56,705 nucleotides of DNA from Lachnospiraceae bacterium UBA7589 (GCA_002476495.1 DLKL01000040.1:49833-106537), one strand, 5' to 3'; numbered from the stretch's first letter, positions 34,945 through 44,472 are shown. The notes: generated from the letters alone by a model not told the origin. Numbers and translations are program-made.

Positions 34945-37900
34945 TTATATGGAGCAGATATCGATAAGAGTTGTCTTATCAGGGGTGTAATTAAGGGATA
35001 TAATGTCTGCCAGAGCCTTTGCTGTATCAAGGCTTGTAAGACACGGAATTCCCAGCTCCACGCTTTTACGGCGGAGCTTGACACTGTCACGGCGCGGGGA
35101 ACGTCCCTTGGCAGAGGTGGAAATAATATAATTAATTTTGCCACTTTCCAAAAGAGAGATAGTGTTGTGCTCCGATTCATGTATTTTATGAACCATTGTT
35201 ACAGAAAGACCTTTTTCTCTGAATAGATTGGCTGTTCCTTCTGTTGCATATATGTGAAAACCTAAATCTGAAAATTCCCTTGCAAGACCATATGCCTCCT
35301 CCTTATCGGTGTCTCTTACAGTTATAAAGACACCACCGCTGTGCTCAAAGTGATATCCGGCAGCCAGAAGCCCCTTATATAGAGCCTCATGGAGGGTAGG
35401 AGCAATACCAAGAACCTCTCCGGTAGATTTCATTTCAGGCCCGAGAGTTGTATCAAGTCCTGCCAGCTTTTCAAAGGAAAATACAGGGACCTTTATGGCA
35501 GTATGGGCATTATTTGGATATAATCCTCCTGAATACCCCATGGATTTCAGAGATTCTCCCATCATAATCCGTGTCGCAATATCAATCATTGGAACTCCGG
35601 TAACCTTGCTAAGGTAAGGAACAGTCCTTGAGGAACGCGGATTGACTTCAATTACATATATTTCGCCTTCGCTTATTACATACTGAATGTTAATAAGCCC
35701 CTTTGTTTTTAAGGCGAGGGCAAGTCGGGTGGAGTAGTCAATTATCTTATCAGTCTGCTCAGGAGTAAGATTCCACGCAGGATATACTGCTATAGAGTCT
35801 CCTGAATGGATACCTGCACGGTCAATATGCTCCATTATACCCGGAAGAAGAACATCACTGCCATCGCATATGGCATCTACCTCAAGCTCTGTACCCATCA
35901 TATATTTATCAATGAGTACAAGATTTCCCTTCATATGTGAAAGTATTATCTTCATATACTCACTGACATCTGCATCGGAAAATGCAATAATCATATTCTG
36001 ACCGCCAAGCACATAGGAAGGCCGTAAAAGTACAGGATATCCTAAGCTGTTGGCTGCTTCTAAGGCTTCAGCTTCTGTTGTCACCGTAGTACCCTTAGGC
36101 TGTTTGATATTAAGCTTATGAAGGAGCTTTTCAAACCGGCCTCTGTCTTCTGCGGCATCTATGCTGTCAGCCGGAGTACCAAGTATAGGAATGTTGTTAT
36201 CAGACAACCATTTTGTAAGCTTTATTGCTGTCTGGCCGCCAAAGGCAACAACAACCCCCACCGGCTGTTCAATCCGGATAATATCCCTTATATCCTCAGG
36301 GGTAAGAGGTTCAAAATACAATCTGTCACCGGTGTTAAAGTCTGTTGAAACAGTTTCCGGGTTATTGTTTACAATAACAACCTCGTAGCCTGCTTTTTTC
36401 AGTGAAAGAACACAGTGAACGGAGGCATAATCAAATTCTATACCCTGACCTATTCTTATGGGACCGGAACCAAAAACAATCACAACAGGTTTTTTGTGTG
36501 CAAATTCCGTAACGTAGTCAAGAGCCTCATCCTCTTCACCATAGACAGAGTAAAAGTAAGGTGTAACGGCAGAAAATTCCGCAGCGCAGGTATCAACCAT
36601 CTTATAGCTGTTTGGAAGTCTTGCAATAGAATCTGCATTACCTATTCTGCTGATGGTTTTGTCGGAAAATCCAAAGCTTTTCAGCTCATATATCAGTGTG
36701 TCATCAAGCTTATTTTCTTCAAGTCTTTTCTCAAGATTTGCGAGATGGGAAAGCTTTTCCAGAAACCACTCGTCAATCATGGTAAGGGAATGAAGCTCGT
36801 CAATGCCGATTCCCCTTTTTATTGCCTCATATATTGCAAATAATCTCTCGTCATCCTGCTCTAATATTTTGCAGGTTAATTCAGAATCTGTAAGCTTTTT
36901 TATATTCTCGTCATCCAGATAATCATGACCTATTTCAGCACCTCTGACAGCCTTAAGGAGAGCCTGCTCAAAATTTCTTCCGATTGCCATTACCTCTCCG
37001 GTAGCCTTCATCTGTGTACCAAGGGAACGGGTCGCATATACAAATTTATCAAAAGGCCATTTCGGGAATTTGATAACAACATAATCAAGAGCCGGTTCAA
37101 AGCAGGCAGTTGTCTTTCCGGTAATTTCATTTTTAATTTCGTCCATTCTATAGCCAAGAGCAATTTTTGCTGCCACCCGGGCAATGGGATAACCGGTTGC
37201 CTTGCTGGCAAGAGCTGATGAACGGGATACTCTTGGATTAACCTCTATTACAGCATACTCAAAGCTTTCGGGATTAAGTGCAAACTGTACATTGCAGCCA
37301 CCCTCGATTTCCATGGCATCTATTATCTTAAGTGCGGCAGAACGCAGCATTTGATATTCCTTATCGGCAAGGGTAACGGCAGGAGCTATTACTATGGAAT
37401 CTCCGGTATGAATTCCAACAGGATCAAAATTCTCCATAGAACAGATTGTAATTACATTTCCACCACCATCCCGCATAACCTCAAATTCTATTTCCTTCCA
37501 GCCGGATATACATTTTTCCACAAGAATCTGATGAATAGGGGATTGTCTTAAGCCGGAGGAGGCAATACGCTTTAACTCCTCCTCAGATGCAGCAATACCA
37601 CCGCCGGAACCACCCAGGGTAAAGGCAGGCCGCACTATAACCGGATACCCTGTGTGCCTTGCAAAGGAAAGAGCTTCCTGGTGGGATTGGGTAACTATGG
37701 AAGGAATAATAGGCTGGTTAATTGCATCCATAGTGTCCTTGAATATTTTTCTGTCCTCAGCCTTATCTATAGTAGTGGGATTAGCACCCAGAAGCTTTAC
37801 ATTGTGTTCTTCCAGAAAACCCTCCCTGGCGAGCTGCATGGATAATGTAAGTCCTGTCTGTCCTCCCAGGGTAGACAATATACTGTCAGGCTTCTCCTTA

Positions 37901-38136
37901 ACAATTATTTTTTTAAGGTAATCAAGAGTCAGGGGTTCAATGTACACATGGTCAGCAATTGCCTTGTCAGTCATTATTGTGGCAGGGTTGGAATTGACAA
38001 GGACTACCTCAAGCCCCTCCTCTTTAATAGCCATGCAGGCCTGGGTGCCTGCATAGTCAAACTCTGCCGCCTGACCTATTATAATAGGTCCTGAACCGAT
38101 TACCAATACCTTTTTGATTTCTGGATTTAATGACAT
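34945..38136 (-). CDS. carB: Carbamoyl-phosphate synthase large subunit
   Basis: CarB makes carbamoyl phosphate from bicarbonate, ATP and the ammonia delivered by CarA, for arginine and pyrimidines. The 1063-residue protein has the duplicated ATP-grasp architecture: two GSGPI(I/R)IGQ-type starts (about residues 13 and 550), two Glu-binding VIEVNPR(S/V)SR motifs, and a C-terminal MGS-like allosteric domain (about 935-1063; SLLESGKINYIISTS). It begins 2 bp after the carA stop codon. The length is normal. Confidence 0.97.
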   Translation of the reverse strand: MSLNPEIKKVLVIGSGPIIIGQAAEFDYAGTQACMAIKEEGLEVVLVNSNPATIMTDKAIADHVYIEPLTLDYLKKIIVKEKPDSILSTLGGQTGLTLSMQLAREGFLEEHNVKLLGANPTTIDKAEDRKIFKDTMDAINQPIIPSIVTQSHQEALSFARHTGYPVIVRPAFTLGGSGGGIAASEEELKRIASSGLRQSPIHQILVEKCISGWKEIEFEVMRDGGGNVITICSMENFDPVGIHTGDSIVIAPAVTLADKEYQMLRSAALKIIDAMEIEGGCNVQFALNPESFEYAVIEVNPRVSRSSALASKATGYPIARVAAKIALGYRMDEIKNEITGKTTACFEPALDYVVIKFPKWPFDKFVYATRSLGTQMKATGEVMAIGRNFEQALLKAVRGAEIGHDYLDDENIKKLTDSELTCKILEQDDERLFAIYEAIKRGIGIDELHSLTMIDEWFLEKLSHLANLEKRLEENKLDDTLIYELKSFGFSDKTISRIGNADSIARLPNSYKMVDTCAAEFSAVTPYFYSVYGEEDEALDYVTEFAHKKPVVIVFGSGPIRIGQGIEFDYASVHCVLSLKKAGYEVVIVNNNPETVSTDFNTGDRLYFEPLTPEDIRDIIRIEQPVGVVVAFGGQTAIKLTKWLSDNNIPILGTPADSIDAAEDRGRFEKLLHKLNIKQPKGTTVTTEAEALEAANSLGYPVLLRPSYVLGGQNMIIAFSDADVSEYMKIILSHMKGNLVLIDKYMMGTELEVDAICDGSDVLLPGIMEHIDRAGIHSGDSIAVYPAWNLTPEQTDKIIDYSTRLALALKTKGLINIQYVISEGEIYVIEVNPRSSRTVPYLSKVTGVPMIDIATRIMMGESLKSMGYSGGLYPNNAHTAIKVPVFSFEKLAGLDTTLGPEMKSTGEVLGIAPTLHEALYKGLLAAGYHFEHSGGVFITVRDTDKEEAYGLAREFSDLGFHIYATEGTANLFREKGLSVTMVHKIHESEHNTISLLESGKINYIISTSAKGRSPRRDSVKLRRKSVELGIPCLTSLDTAKALADIISLNYTPDKTTLIDICSI

Positions 38137-38138
38137 TA

Positions 38139-39221
38139 TTAACGGCCTCCTTCCATAAGAGATATAAACTGATCAAACAAAAACTCCGTATCATGGGGTC
38201 CTCCACAGGCTTCCGGGTGAAACTGTACTGAAAATCCGGGGAAGGTGCTATATGTAAGTCCTTCACAGGTATCGTCATTGACATTAATATATGATATTGC
38301 GGAATTTTCGGGCAGAGCATCATTAGTTACGGCATATCCGTGATTCTGGCTTGTAATATAGGTTTTCCCGGTTGTAAGATTTTTTACTGGCTGATTTGCA
38401 CCCCTGTGACCGTACTTCAGCTTTGTTGTATTACCTCCATTGGCAAGAGCCAGAAGCTGATGCCCGAGACATATTCCGAAGATAGGGATATTCCTGTGGG
38501 TAAGACTGCTTATTTCCTTTATAATATCAGGGTTATCCTTAGGATTTCCCGGACCGTTGCTAAGCATAATTCCGTCAGGCTTAAGAGCCATAATCTCTTG
38601 GGCAGAGGAACAGGCCGGCATGACAGTTACATCACAGTCACGCCTTAAAAGGGAGCGGAGTATATTTTCCTTTGCTCCGAAATCCCACAAAACAACCCTG
38701 TGCTTTGCAAGACCTGTATGGAATTCAATTTGGTTTTTGGAGGAAACATGATTAACACTGTCCTTTATTTCCCATTGTGAAAGAGAAGCTAACTCTTCCT
38801 TTGTGAGAGGGGAGGAGCAAAGACAACCGACCATAACACCTTTGGAACGGATTTTTTTGGTCAGCGCACGGGTATCAATATCATAAATACCCGGAATATT
38901 GTACTTTTTTAAGAATGTATCAAGATTAAACTGGCTTCTGAAATTTGATGGGGCTTCACAATATTCATGAACTATGTAGCCACTCATATGTATACCTTTG
39001 CTTTCATAATCTGATGGGTTTATACCATAATTTCCGATAAGGGGAAAGGTCTGAATTACCATCTGCCCATAGTAGCTGGGGTCGGTAAGCGTTTCAACAT
39101 AACCTGTCATGGCTGTAGTAAATACAACCTCGGCAATAACATTTTTTGTAAGACCGGCTCCGAAGGAGTAGCCTTCATATGTGCTGCCGTCTTCTAGTTG
39201 GAGAAATATTCTCTGCTTCAT
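38139..39221 (-). CDS. carA: Carbamoyl-phosphate synthase small (glutaminase) subunit
   Basis: CarA hydrolyses glutamine and channels ammonia to CarB. The 360-residue protein has the CPSase small-chain N-terminal domain (LQLEDGSTYEGYSFG, TGYVETLTDPSYYGQ) and a class I glutaminase with LSNGPGNP, the nucleophile Cys in FGICLGHQLLALA and the HPEACGGP catalytic His-Glu. GAGGTG 7 nt upstream fixes the ATG at 39221; the longer frame runs into the leader terminator. Promoter and leader attenuator are described separately. Confidence 0.97.
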   Translation of the reverse strand: MKQRIFLQLEDGSTYEGYSFGAGLTKNVIAEVVFTTAMTGYVETLTDPSYYGQMVIQTFPLIGNYGINPSDYESKGIHMSGYIVHEYCEAPSNFRSQFNLDTFLKKYNIPGIYDIDTRALTKKIRSKGVMVGCLCSSPLTKEELASLSQWEIKDSVNHVSSKNQIEFHTGLAKHRVVLWDFGAKENILRSLLRRDCDVTVMPACSSAQEIMALKPDGIMLSNGPGNPKDNPDIIKEISSLTHRNIPIFGICLGHQLLALANGGNTTKLKYGHRGANQPVKNLTTGKTYITSQNHGYAVTNDALPENSAISYINVNDDTCEGLTYSTFPGFSVQFHPEACGGPHDTEFLFDQFISLMEGGR

Positions 39222-39284
39222 GAAATTCACCTCATATATTAACTTTCTATAACAAATATCCTGTGATGACATTGGCTCAGGTAC

Positions 39285-39320
39285 AAAAAAAGGGCGCACA
39301 GAATAATTCTGAACGCCCTT
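39285..39320 (-). terminator. carA leader attenuator (intrinsic terminator, CAARGGCGY element)
   Basis: On the minus strand AAGGGCGTTCAGAA pairs with TTCTGTGCGCCC (one T-T mismatch, TTA loop) and ends in seven T. It follows GAACAAGGGCG, matching the other leaders. The stem starts about 8 nt after the predicted transcription start, so termination would release an RNA of only about 43 nt. Confidence 0.88.
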
Positions 39321-39333
39321 GTTCTAAAATGCT

Positions 39334-39362
39334 ATGTTATCATTAAAGAGATTAATAGTCAA
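39334..39362 (-). promoter_or_regulatory. carAB promoter
   Basis: On the minus strand TTGACT (39362-39357) and TAACAT (39339-39334) have a 17-bp spacer. Predicted start near 39327. The 314-nt gap between carA and glgA holds this promoter, the carA attenuator and the glgA promoter, and no gene. Confidence 0.8.
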
Positions 39363-39436
39363 GAGAAAATTCACATGAGTAAAAATATCAGACTGGCAAT
39401 GGTATGCAAGAAAATAAAACCTGTAAGATGTTATAA

Positions 39437-39465
39437 TTGAATATTTTTCCTTCCTATGTTACAAT
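39437..39465 (+). promoter_or_regulatory. glgA promoter
   Basis: TTGAAT (39437-39442) and TACAAT (39460-39465) are 17 bp apart, about 65 nt before the glgA start codon. Confidence 0.75.
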
Positions 39466-39535
39466 ATGTAGGGTTAAACGTATATACATAGAGTAATTGT
39501 TTTATAATCAGGAGCTAATCAGGAGGATAAATTTG

Positions 39536-40972
39536 ATGAAGAGAGTTGCTTATATAGCATCCGAGTGTGTGCCTTTTATAAAAACCGGTGGACTGGCAGA
39601 CGTAGTCGGTACACTGCCCAGGATATTTGACAAGAAGGAATATGATGTAAGGGTTATAATCCCAAATTATACATGTCTTCCGGAAAAGTATAAGCAAAAA
39701 ATGAGATATCTTACTCATTTTTATATGGACATAAATTGGAAACAGCAATATGTGGGCGTAATGTATATGGAATACGAAGGCGTTCCTGTGTATTTCATTG
39801 ATAATGAATATTTCTTTAACGGATACAATATCTATGGGGATGTAAAGTGGGATATAGAGAAGTTTTGCTATTTTAGTAAGGCCGCATTATCTATTCTGCC
39901 TACCATAGGGTTCAGGCCTGATATAGTTCATTGCCATGACTGGCAGGCAGGACTTGTTCCCGTATATCTAAAAACATTGTTTGCAAACAATGATTTTTAT
40001 AAGGGCATGAAGTCTATAATGACAATACACAATCTTCAGTTCCAGGGAAGATGGGATGTTAAGACAATCCAGGAATATTCAGGTCTGCCTGATTATCTTT
40101 TTACACCGGATAAGCTTGAGATATATAAGGATGCCAGCATGCTGAAGGGTGGACTTGTATATGCGGATAAGATAACTACCGTTTCCAATACCTATGCAAG
40201 AGAAATACAGACTCCTCAATATGGAGAAGGACTGGATGGTCTTTTAAGTGCAAGACATGATTCTCTGTGGGGAATTGTGAATGGTATTGATTACAATGAT
40301 TATAATCCTGCCACAGACAAGAAAATATATAAGAATTATACCACCAAAAACTATAAAAAGAATAAGGTCCAGAATAAGCTTGAGCTCCAGAAACAGCTTG
40401 GCCTTCCGGAGGACCCGGATGCATATATGATAGGTATTATATCAAGGCTTACAGATCAGAAGGGACTGGATCTGGTTGACAGGGTAATGAATGATATATG
40501 TACCGACGGAACACAATTTGTTGTACTCGGAACCGGTGAGAGACGGTATGAGGAGATGTTCAGGTATTATCAGGGTATCCATCCGGCAAAGGTATCAGCC
40601 AATATATATTATTCTGATGATTTATCCCACAAGATGTATGCGGCCTGTGATGCCATGCTGGTTCCTTCAAGATTTGAACCATGCGGTCTTACACAGCTTA
40701 TGGCACTTAGATACGGAACACTTCCTATAGTGAGAGAGACAGGAGGGCTTAAGGATACGGTTATTCCTTATAACGAGTTTGACGGAAGCGGTACAGGCTT
40801 CTCATTTGCAAACTATGATGCCTTTGAACTCCTCAATACAATTAATTATTCCAAGAGAATATTCTTTGACTATAAGGATGCATGGCAATCTATGCAGGAG
40901 AGAGCTATGGAGCAAAACTATAGCTGGAGCAATTCAGCCAAGCTTTATGAGGAACTTTATCGACAGGTATAA
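39536..40972 (+). CDS. glgA: Glycogen synthase (ADP-glucose, GT5)
   Basis: GlgA extends alpha-1,4-glucan chains from ADP-glucose. The 478-residue protein has the GT5 start MKRVAYIASECVPFIKTGGLADVVG (shown in part: KTGGLADVVG is the ADP-glucose motif), VHCHDWQAGLVP, MTIHNLQFQG, GIVNGIDYNDYNP, ISRLTDQKG and the C-terminal VPSRFEPCGLTQ and RETGGLKDTV donor-site motifs. AGGAGG is 9 nt upstream. It is transcribed alone, without other glg genes, and ends at a hairpin terminator. Confidence 0.95.
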   Translation: MKRVAYIASECVPFIKTGGLADVVGTLPRIFDKKEYDVRVIIPNYTCLPEKYKQKMRYLTHFYMDINWKQQYVGVMYMEYEGVPVYFIDNEYFFNGYNIYGDVKWDIEKFCYFSKAALSILPTIGFRPDIVHCHDWQAGLVPVYLKTLFANNDFYKGMKSIMTIHNLQFQGRWDVKTIQEYSGLPDYLFTPDKLEIYKDASMLKGGLVYADKITTVSNTYAREIQTPQYGEGLDGLLSARHDSLWGIVNGIDYNDYNPATDKKIYKNYTTKNYKKNKVQNKLELQKQLGLPEDPDAYMIGIISRLTDQKGLDLVDRVMNDICTDGTQFVVLGTGERRYEEMFRYYQGIHPAKVSANIYYSDDLSHKMYAACDAMLVPSRFEPCGLTQLMALRYGTLPIVRETGGLKDTVIPYNEFDGSGTGFSFANYDAFELLNTINYSKRIFFDYKDAWQSMQERAMEQNYSWSNSAKLYEELYRQV

Positions 40973-40988
40973 CAATATGGTACTAAAC

Positions 40989-41027
40989 ATGAGCTCTGGA
41001 AAATATACTTTTCCCGGGCTCATTTTA
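40989..41027 (+). terminator. glgA terminator
   Basis: ATGAGCTCTGGAAAA pairs with TTTTCCCGGGCTCAT (15 bp with one mismatch and one G-U, 5-nt loop) and is followed by TTTTACC. It lies between glgA and rqcH. Confidence 0.75.
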
Positions 41028-41051
41028 CCTATCTTGTAAACAGGAGGAGTT

Positions 41052-42854
41052 ATGGCATTTGACGGAATATATATATCAGCTATTGTCAGCGAATTAAAGA
41101 AAAAGATAACCGGTGGCAGAATATACAAAATATACCAGCCGGAGGAGGACGAGCTTTGTCTGGTAATAAAAAACAGGTCAGATGAGGGAAACCTGACCTA
41201 CAGGCTGGCCATTTCAGCCAATCCAAGCCTGCCTCTGATTAATCTTACGGCTACAGCAGGGGAAAATCCTGCTACTGCCCCTAATTTTTGTATGCTGCTC
41301 AGGAAGCACATAGGAAATGGAAGAATACTTGGGGTGTCACAGCCTGATTTTGAAAGAATTGTAGAATTTACCATAGAGCATCTGGATGAAATGGGTGATT
41401 TGTGCCAAAAAAAGCTCATAGTAGAGATAATGGGAAAGCATAGCAATATAATTTTTACTGATAACGAGGGAGTGATAATTGACAGCATAAAGCGTGTTTC
41501 CTGTCAGGTAAGCTCAGTCCGTGAGGTGCTTCCGGGAAGAAATTACCAATATCCTCCGGGGCAGGACAAGGCCAATCCTCTTAACGTGGATGTTAACTTT
41601 TTTATGAATCACGTCCTTAACAAGCCCATGACCGTACAAAAAGCCATATATACATCAATGACGGGAATATCTCCTGTTATGGCAGCGGAAATAGCGTATC
41701 GCGCAGGTGTGGATGGAGGAGATAGTACCTCCTCTGTATCAATGCACCGGAGAGAAGCCTTGTACAGGGCCTTTTCCGTGATTATGGATGATATCAGGCA
41801 GGAAAAATATATCCCCAATATAGCATATCGGGAATATGAGCCTTTGGAGTTTGGAGCCGTATTACTTACCTGTTACGGAAAGGTAAGGGAAGATGTTATG
41901 CTGCCCTGCAGGGGAGAGGAGGGACTAAAGAAATTTCAAGACCCATCCGCATTGATAGAAGAATACTATAGTAAAAAAAGTATATCCACAAGAGTTAAAC
42001 AGCGCTCTGCCGACCTTAGAAAAATAGTGAGCAATGCAATTGAACGTACAAGTAAAAAATATGATTTGCAGCGAAAGCAGCTAAAGGATACAGAAAAAAG
42101 GGAACAATATAAGGTATACGGTGAGCTGCTTACAACCTATGGATATGGAGTGTGTAAGGGACAGACTGAGCTGGTGTGCCGGAATTACTATACCGATAAA
42201 GATATAACAATACCCCTGGACAGGGATATTTCCCCTATAGAAAATGCCAGGAAATATTTTGAAAAGTACAATAAGCAAAAAAGAACCTGGGAGGCACTGA
42301 CGAAGCTTACAAAAGAGACAGAGGAGGAGCTTATGTATCTTCTTTCCGTACAAAACTCCCTTAATATAGCTACCGGGGACAATGATTTGGAGTTAATCAG
42401 GTCAGAGCTTGTTGAGAGTGGATATATAAGAAGCAGGGGAGACAGAAGCAGGAATAAGAAGACAAAGAAAAGCACTCCTTTGCATTACGTTTCCTCTGAC
42501 GGGTTCCATATGTATGTGGGAAAGAATAATTATCAGAATGACGAGCTTACCTTCAGGCTTGCCGAGGGAGAGGATTTGTGGTTTCATGCAAAAAAAATGC
42601 CCGGCTCCCATGTCATCGTAAAAACGGATGGAGCTGAAAAAATACCTGATACAACCTATGAGGAAGCCGGAAGACTTGCAGCATACTATTCATCGGGCAA
42701 TACTAATCCCAAGGTGGAAATTGATTATACAAGAAGGAAAAATCTGAAAAAACCTCCAAAAGCAAAGCCGGGCTATGTAATATATCATACCAATTATTCT
42801 CTTGCCATAGAGCCTGATATAAACGGAATAAAAGAGTGGTCACGGGAGAATTAA
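41052..42854 (+). CDS. rqcH: NFACT-family ribosome quality control protein RqcH (fibronectin-binding FbpA-like)
   Basis: RqcH recruits alanine tRNA to stalled 50S subunits and adds C-terminal alanine tails that mark nascent chains for degradation. Older annotations call the family fibronectin-binding proteins. The 600-residue protein begins MAFDGIYISAIVSELK, typical of NFACT-N, has a central coiled-coil (about 310-440) and the C-terminal NFACT-R domain (KNNYQNDELTFRLAEGEDLWFHAK and PGSHVIVK). CAGGAGG lies 4 nt upstream. It is located between glgA and the yicC operon and seems monocistronic. Confidence 0.92.
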   Translation: MAFDGIYISAIVSELKKKITGGRIYKIYQPEEDELCLVIKNRSDEGNLTYRLAISANPSLPLINLTATAGENPATAPNFCMLLRKHIGNGRILGVSQPDFERIVEFTIEHLDEMGDLCQKKLIVEIMGKHSNIIFTDNEGVIIDSIKRVSCQVSSVREVLPGRNYQYPPGQDKANPLNVDVNFFMNHVLNKPMTVQKAIYTSMTGISPVMAAEIAYRAGVDGGDSTSSVSMHRREALYRAFSVIMDDIRQEKYIPNIAYREYEPLEFGAVLLTCYGKVREDVMLPCRGEEGLKKFQDPSALIEEYYSKKSISTRVKQRSADLRKIVSNAIERTSKKYDLQRKQLKDTEKREQYKVYGELLTTYGYGVCKGQTELVCRNYYTDKDITIPLDRDISPIENARKYFEKYNKQKRTWEALTKLTKETEEELMYLLSVQNSLNIATGDNDLELIRSELVESGYIRSRGDRSRNKKTKKSTPLHYVSSDGFHMYVGKNNYQNDELTFRLAEGEDLWFHAKKMPGSHVIVKTDGAEKIPDTTYEEAGRLAAYYSSGNTNPKVEIDYTRRKNLKKPPKAKPGYVIYHTNYSLAIEPDINGIKEWSREN

Positions 42855-42857
42855 TAT

Positions 42858-42886
42858 TTGCATTTTATCATCAGATATAATATAAT
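42858..42886 (+). promoter_or_regulatory. Promoter of the yicC-gmk-rpoZ housekeeping operon
   Basis: TTGCAT (42858-42863) and a perfect TATAAT (42881-42886) have a 17-bp spacer. Just past the predicted start (near 42893) TGTGG-CGTAA-CCACA (42896-42910) forms a small 5'-terminal hairpin, which could protect the mRNA end. Confidence 0.8.
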
Positions 42887-42942
42887 AAATTGATTTGTGG
42901 CGTAACCACAGTTGTATATATCCATCAAAAAGGTGAAGTGCT

Positions 42943-43821
42943 ATGATAAAAAGTATGACCGGCTTTGGCAGGAGCGAGATAATAAACGAAGAATATAAGG
43001 TAGTTGTCGAGATAAAGAGCGTTAATCACAGATATTGTGATATGTGCGTTAAGCTTCCGAAGAAGCTTAACTTTTTTGAGACAGTTATAAGAAACTATCT
43101 TAAGGATTATATTGACCGCGGTAAGGTGGATGTATCAGTATTTTACGAGGATTATTCAAAGCCTGCCATGTGTGTAAAATATAACAGGGAAATAGCGGGA
43201 GAATATGTGGAATATCTGCGTAATATGGCTGAGGATTTTAATCTTTTGGACAATGTGGATACCATGGCTGTTGCTACGTTGCCTGAGGTGTTTTCCCTGG
43301 AGGAGCAGGCTGCTGATGAAGATGTAGTCTGGGAGCATCTGAGGGAAGCTGTCCATGAAGCAGTCACCATGTTTGTGGATTCCAGGCTTAAGGAAGGCGA
43401 GAATCTTAAAAAGGATTTGCTTGACAAGCTGGAAGGTATGCGAAAAATGGTTAAGAGCATTGAAGAAAAAGCTCCTGAGATAATAGACGCATATAAAAAG
43501 AAGCTTACCGAAAAGGTTGAGGAGCTTATGGCAAATTCACAGATAAATGAGCAGAGGATTGCGGCAGAGGTGGTTATTTATGCTGACAAGATTTGCGTGG
43601 ATGAAGAGATAGTAAGGCTTAAAAGCCATATAGAAAGTACCGTTAATATACTCAAGGCGGGAGGCTCGGTGGGGCGTAAGCTTGATTTTATAGCCCAGGA
43701 GATGAACAGAGAGGCTAATACTATATTGAGTAAGTCAGATTCGTTGCTGATATCTGATATAGGTATTTTACTCAAAACTGACATAGAAAAAGTAAGAGAA
43801 CAGATCCAGAATTTAGAATAA
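42943..43821 (+). CDS. yicC: YicC/YloC-family endoribonuclease
   Basis: YicC-like proteins are hexameric endoribonucleases; YloC is the Bacillus member. The 292-residue protein starts MIKSMTGFGR, the family hallmark, with EIKSVNHRYCD, and ends with the conserved DUF1732 block (RLKSHIESTVNIL, GRKLDFIAQEMNREANT and LKTDIEKVREQIQNLE). It is the first gene of a long operon. In many Firmicutes remA lies between this gene and gmk; here there are only 18 bp. Confidence 0.93.
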   Translation: MIKSMTGFGRSEIINEEYKVVVEIKSVNHRYCDMCVKLPKKLNFFETVIRNYLKDYIDRGKVDVSVFYEDYSKPAMCVKYNREIAGEYVEYLRNMAEDFNLLDNVDTMAVATLPEVFSLEEQAADEDVVWEHLREAVHEAVTMFVDSRLKEGENLKKDLLDKLEGMRKMVKSIEEKAPEIIDAYKKKLTEKVEELMANSQINEQRIAAEVVIYADKICVDEEIVRLKSHIESTVNILKAGGSVGRKLDFIAQEMNREANTILSKSDSLLISDIGILLKTDIEKVREQIQNLE

Positions 43822-43839
43822 AAGCATGAGGTGGGCACA

Positions 43840-44457
43840 ATGGAGAAAAAAGGTAATCTGATTGTTATCTCCGGCTTCTCGGGAGCAGGAAAAGGAACAG
43901 TTGTAAAAAATCTGGTAGACAAATACGGATACAGTCTTTCTGTTTCAGCCACAACCCGGGCACCACGGGAGGGAGAGATTGATGGTAAGGAATATTATTT
44001 CAAATCTGTTGAGGATTTCAGGCTCCTTATAGACTATAACGGTTTTATTGAGTGGGCTCAATATGTTGATAATTATTACGGTACTCCCCGTAAATTTGTT
44101 GAAGACGAGATGAATGAGGGAAGGGATGTCATCCTTGAGATTGAAGTCCAGGGTGCCATGAATGTGAGAAGACAGTACCCGGACGCCATATTGATATTTG
44201 TTGCGGCACCAAGTGGGAAAACATTAAGAGAGAGACTGGCAGGAAGAGGAACAGAGACTGATGATGTAATAGACAGGAGAATGAAGCGGGCAGCAGATGA
44301 GTCTATGGACATTGATGAGTATGATTACGTTGTAATCAATGACAGGCTTGAGGAATGTGTCGAGCAGATTAATTCCATAATTGTGGCAAAAAAGTGCAAG
44401 AGGGAAAATAATTTGAATTTTATAGAAAAAATCAAAAAGGAGCTTCATGAGAAGTAG
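43840..44457 (+). CDS. gmk: Guanylate kinase
   Basis: Gmk phosphorylates GMP to GDP. The 205-residue protein has the P-loop GFSGAGKGTVV, the GMP-binding segments SATTRAPREGEIDGKEYYF and IEWAQYVDNYYGTP, and LEIEVQGAMNVR. GAGGTG 6 nt upstream favours the ATG at 43840 over a GTG at 43831. It is co-transcribed with yicC and rpoZ. Confidence 0.96.
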   Translation: MEKKGNLIVISGFSGAGKGTVVKNLVDKYGYSLSVSATTRAPREGEIDGKEYYFKSVEDFRLLIDYNGFIEWAQYVDNYYGTPRKFVEDEMNEGRDVILEIEVQGAMNVRRQYPDAILIFVAAPSGKTLRERLAGRGTETDDVIDRRMKRAADESMDIDEYDYVVINDRLEECVEQINSIIVAKKCKRENNLNFIEKIKKELHEK

Positions 44458-44472
44458 AAGGGAGAAATATAT

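Noticed and set aside
39222..39299. Longer N-terminus of CarA
   Set aside because: The extension runs through the leader just after the terminator and is not family-like; GAGGTG fits the ATG at 39221.
19440..39362. Classical ANTAR target (two adjacent stem-loops with A1/G4 hexaloops) in the glnN, pyrG, amt or carA leaders
   Set aside because: Each leader shows a single main hairpin; loops are GATAA, TTAT, CATAC and TTA, none with the A1/G4 hexaloop pattern. A small TGCC/GGCA stem before the glnN hairpin has a 7-nt loop and lies partly before the predicted start.
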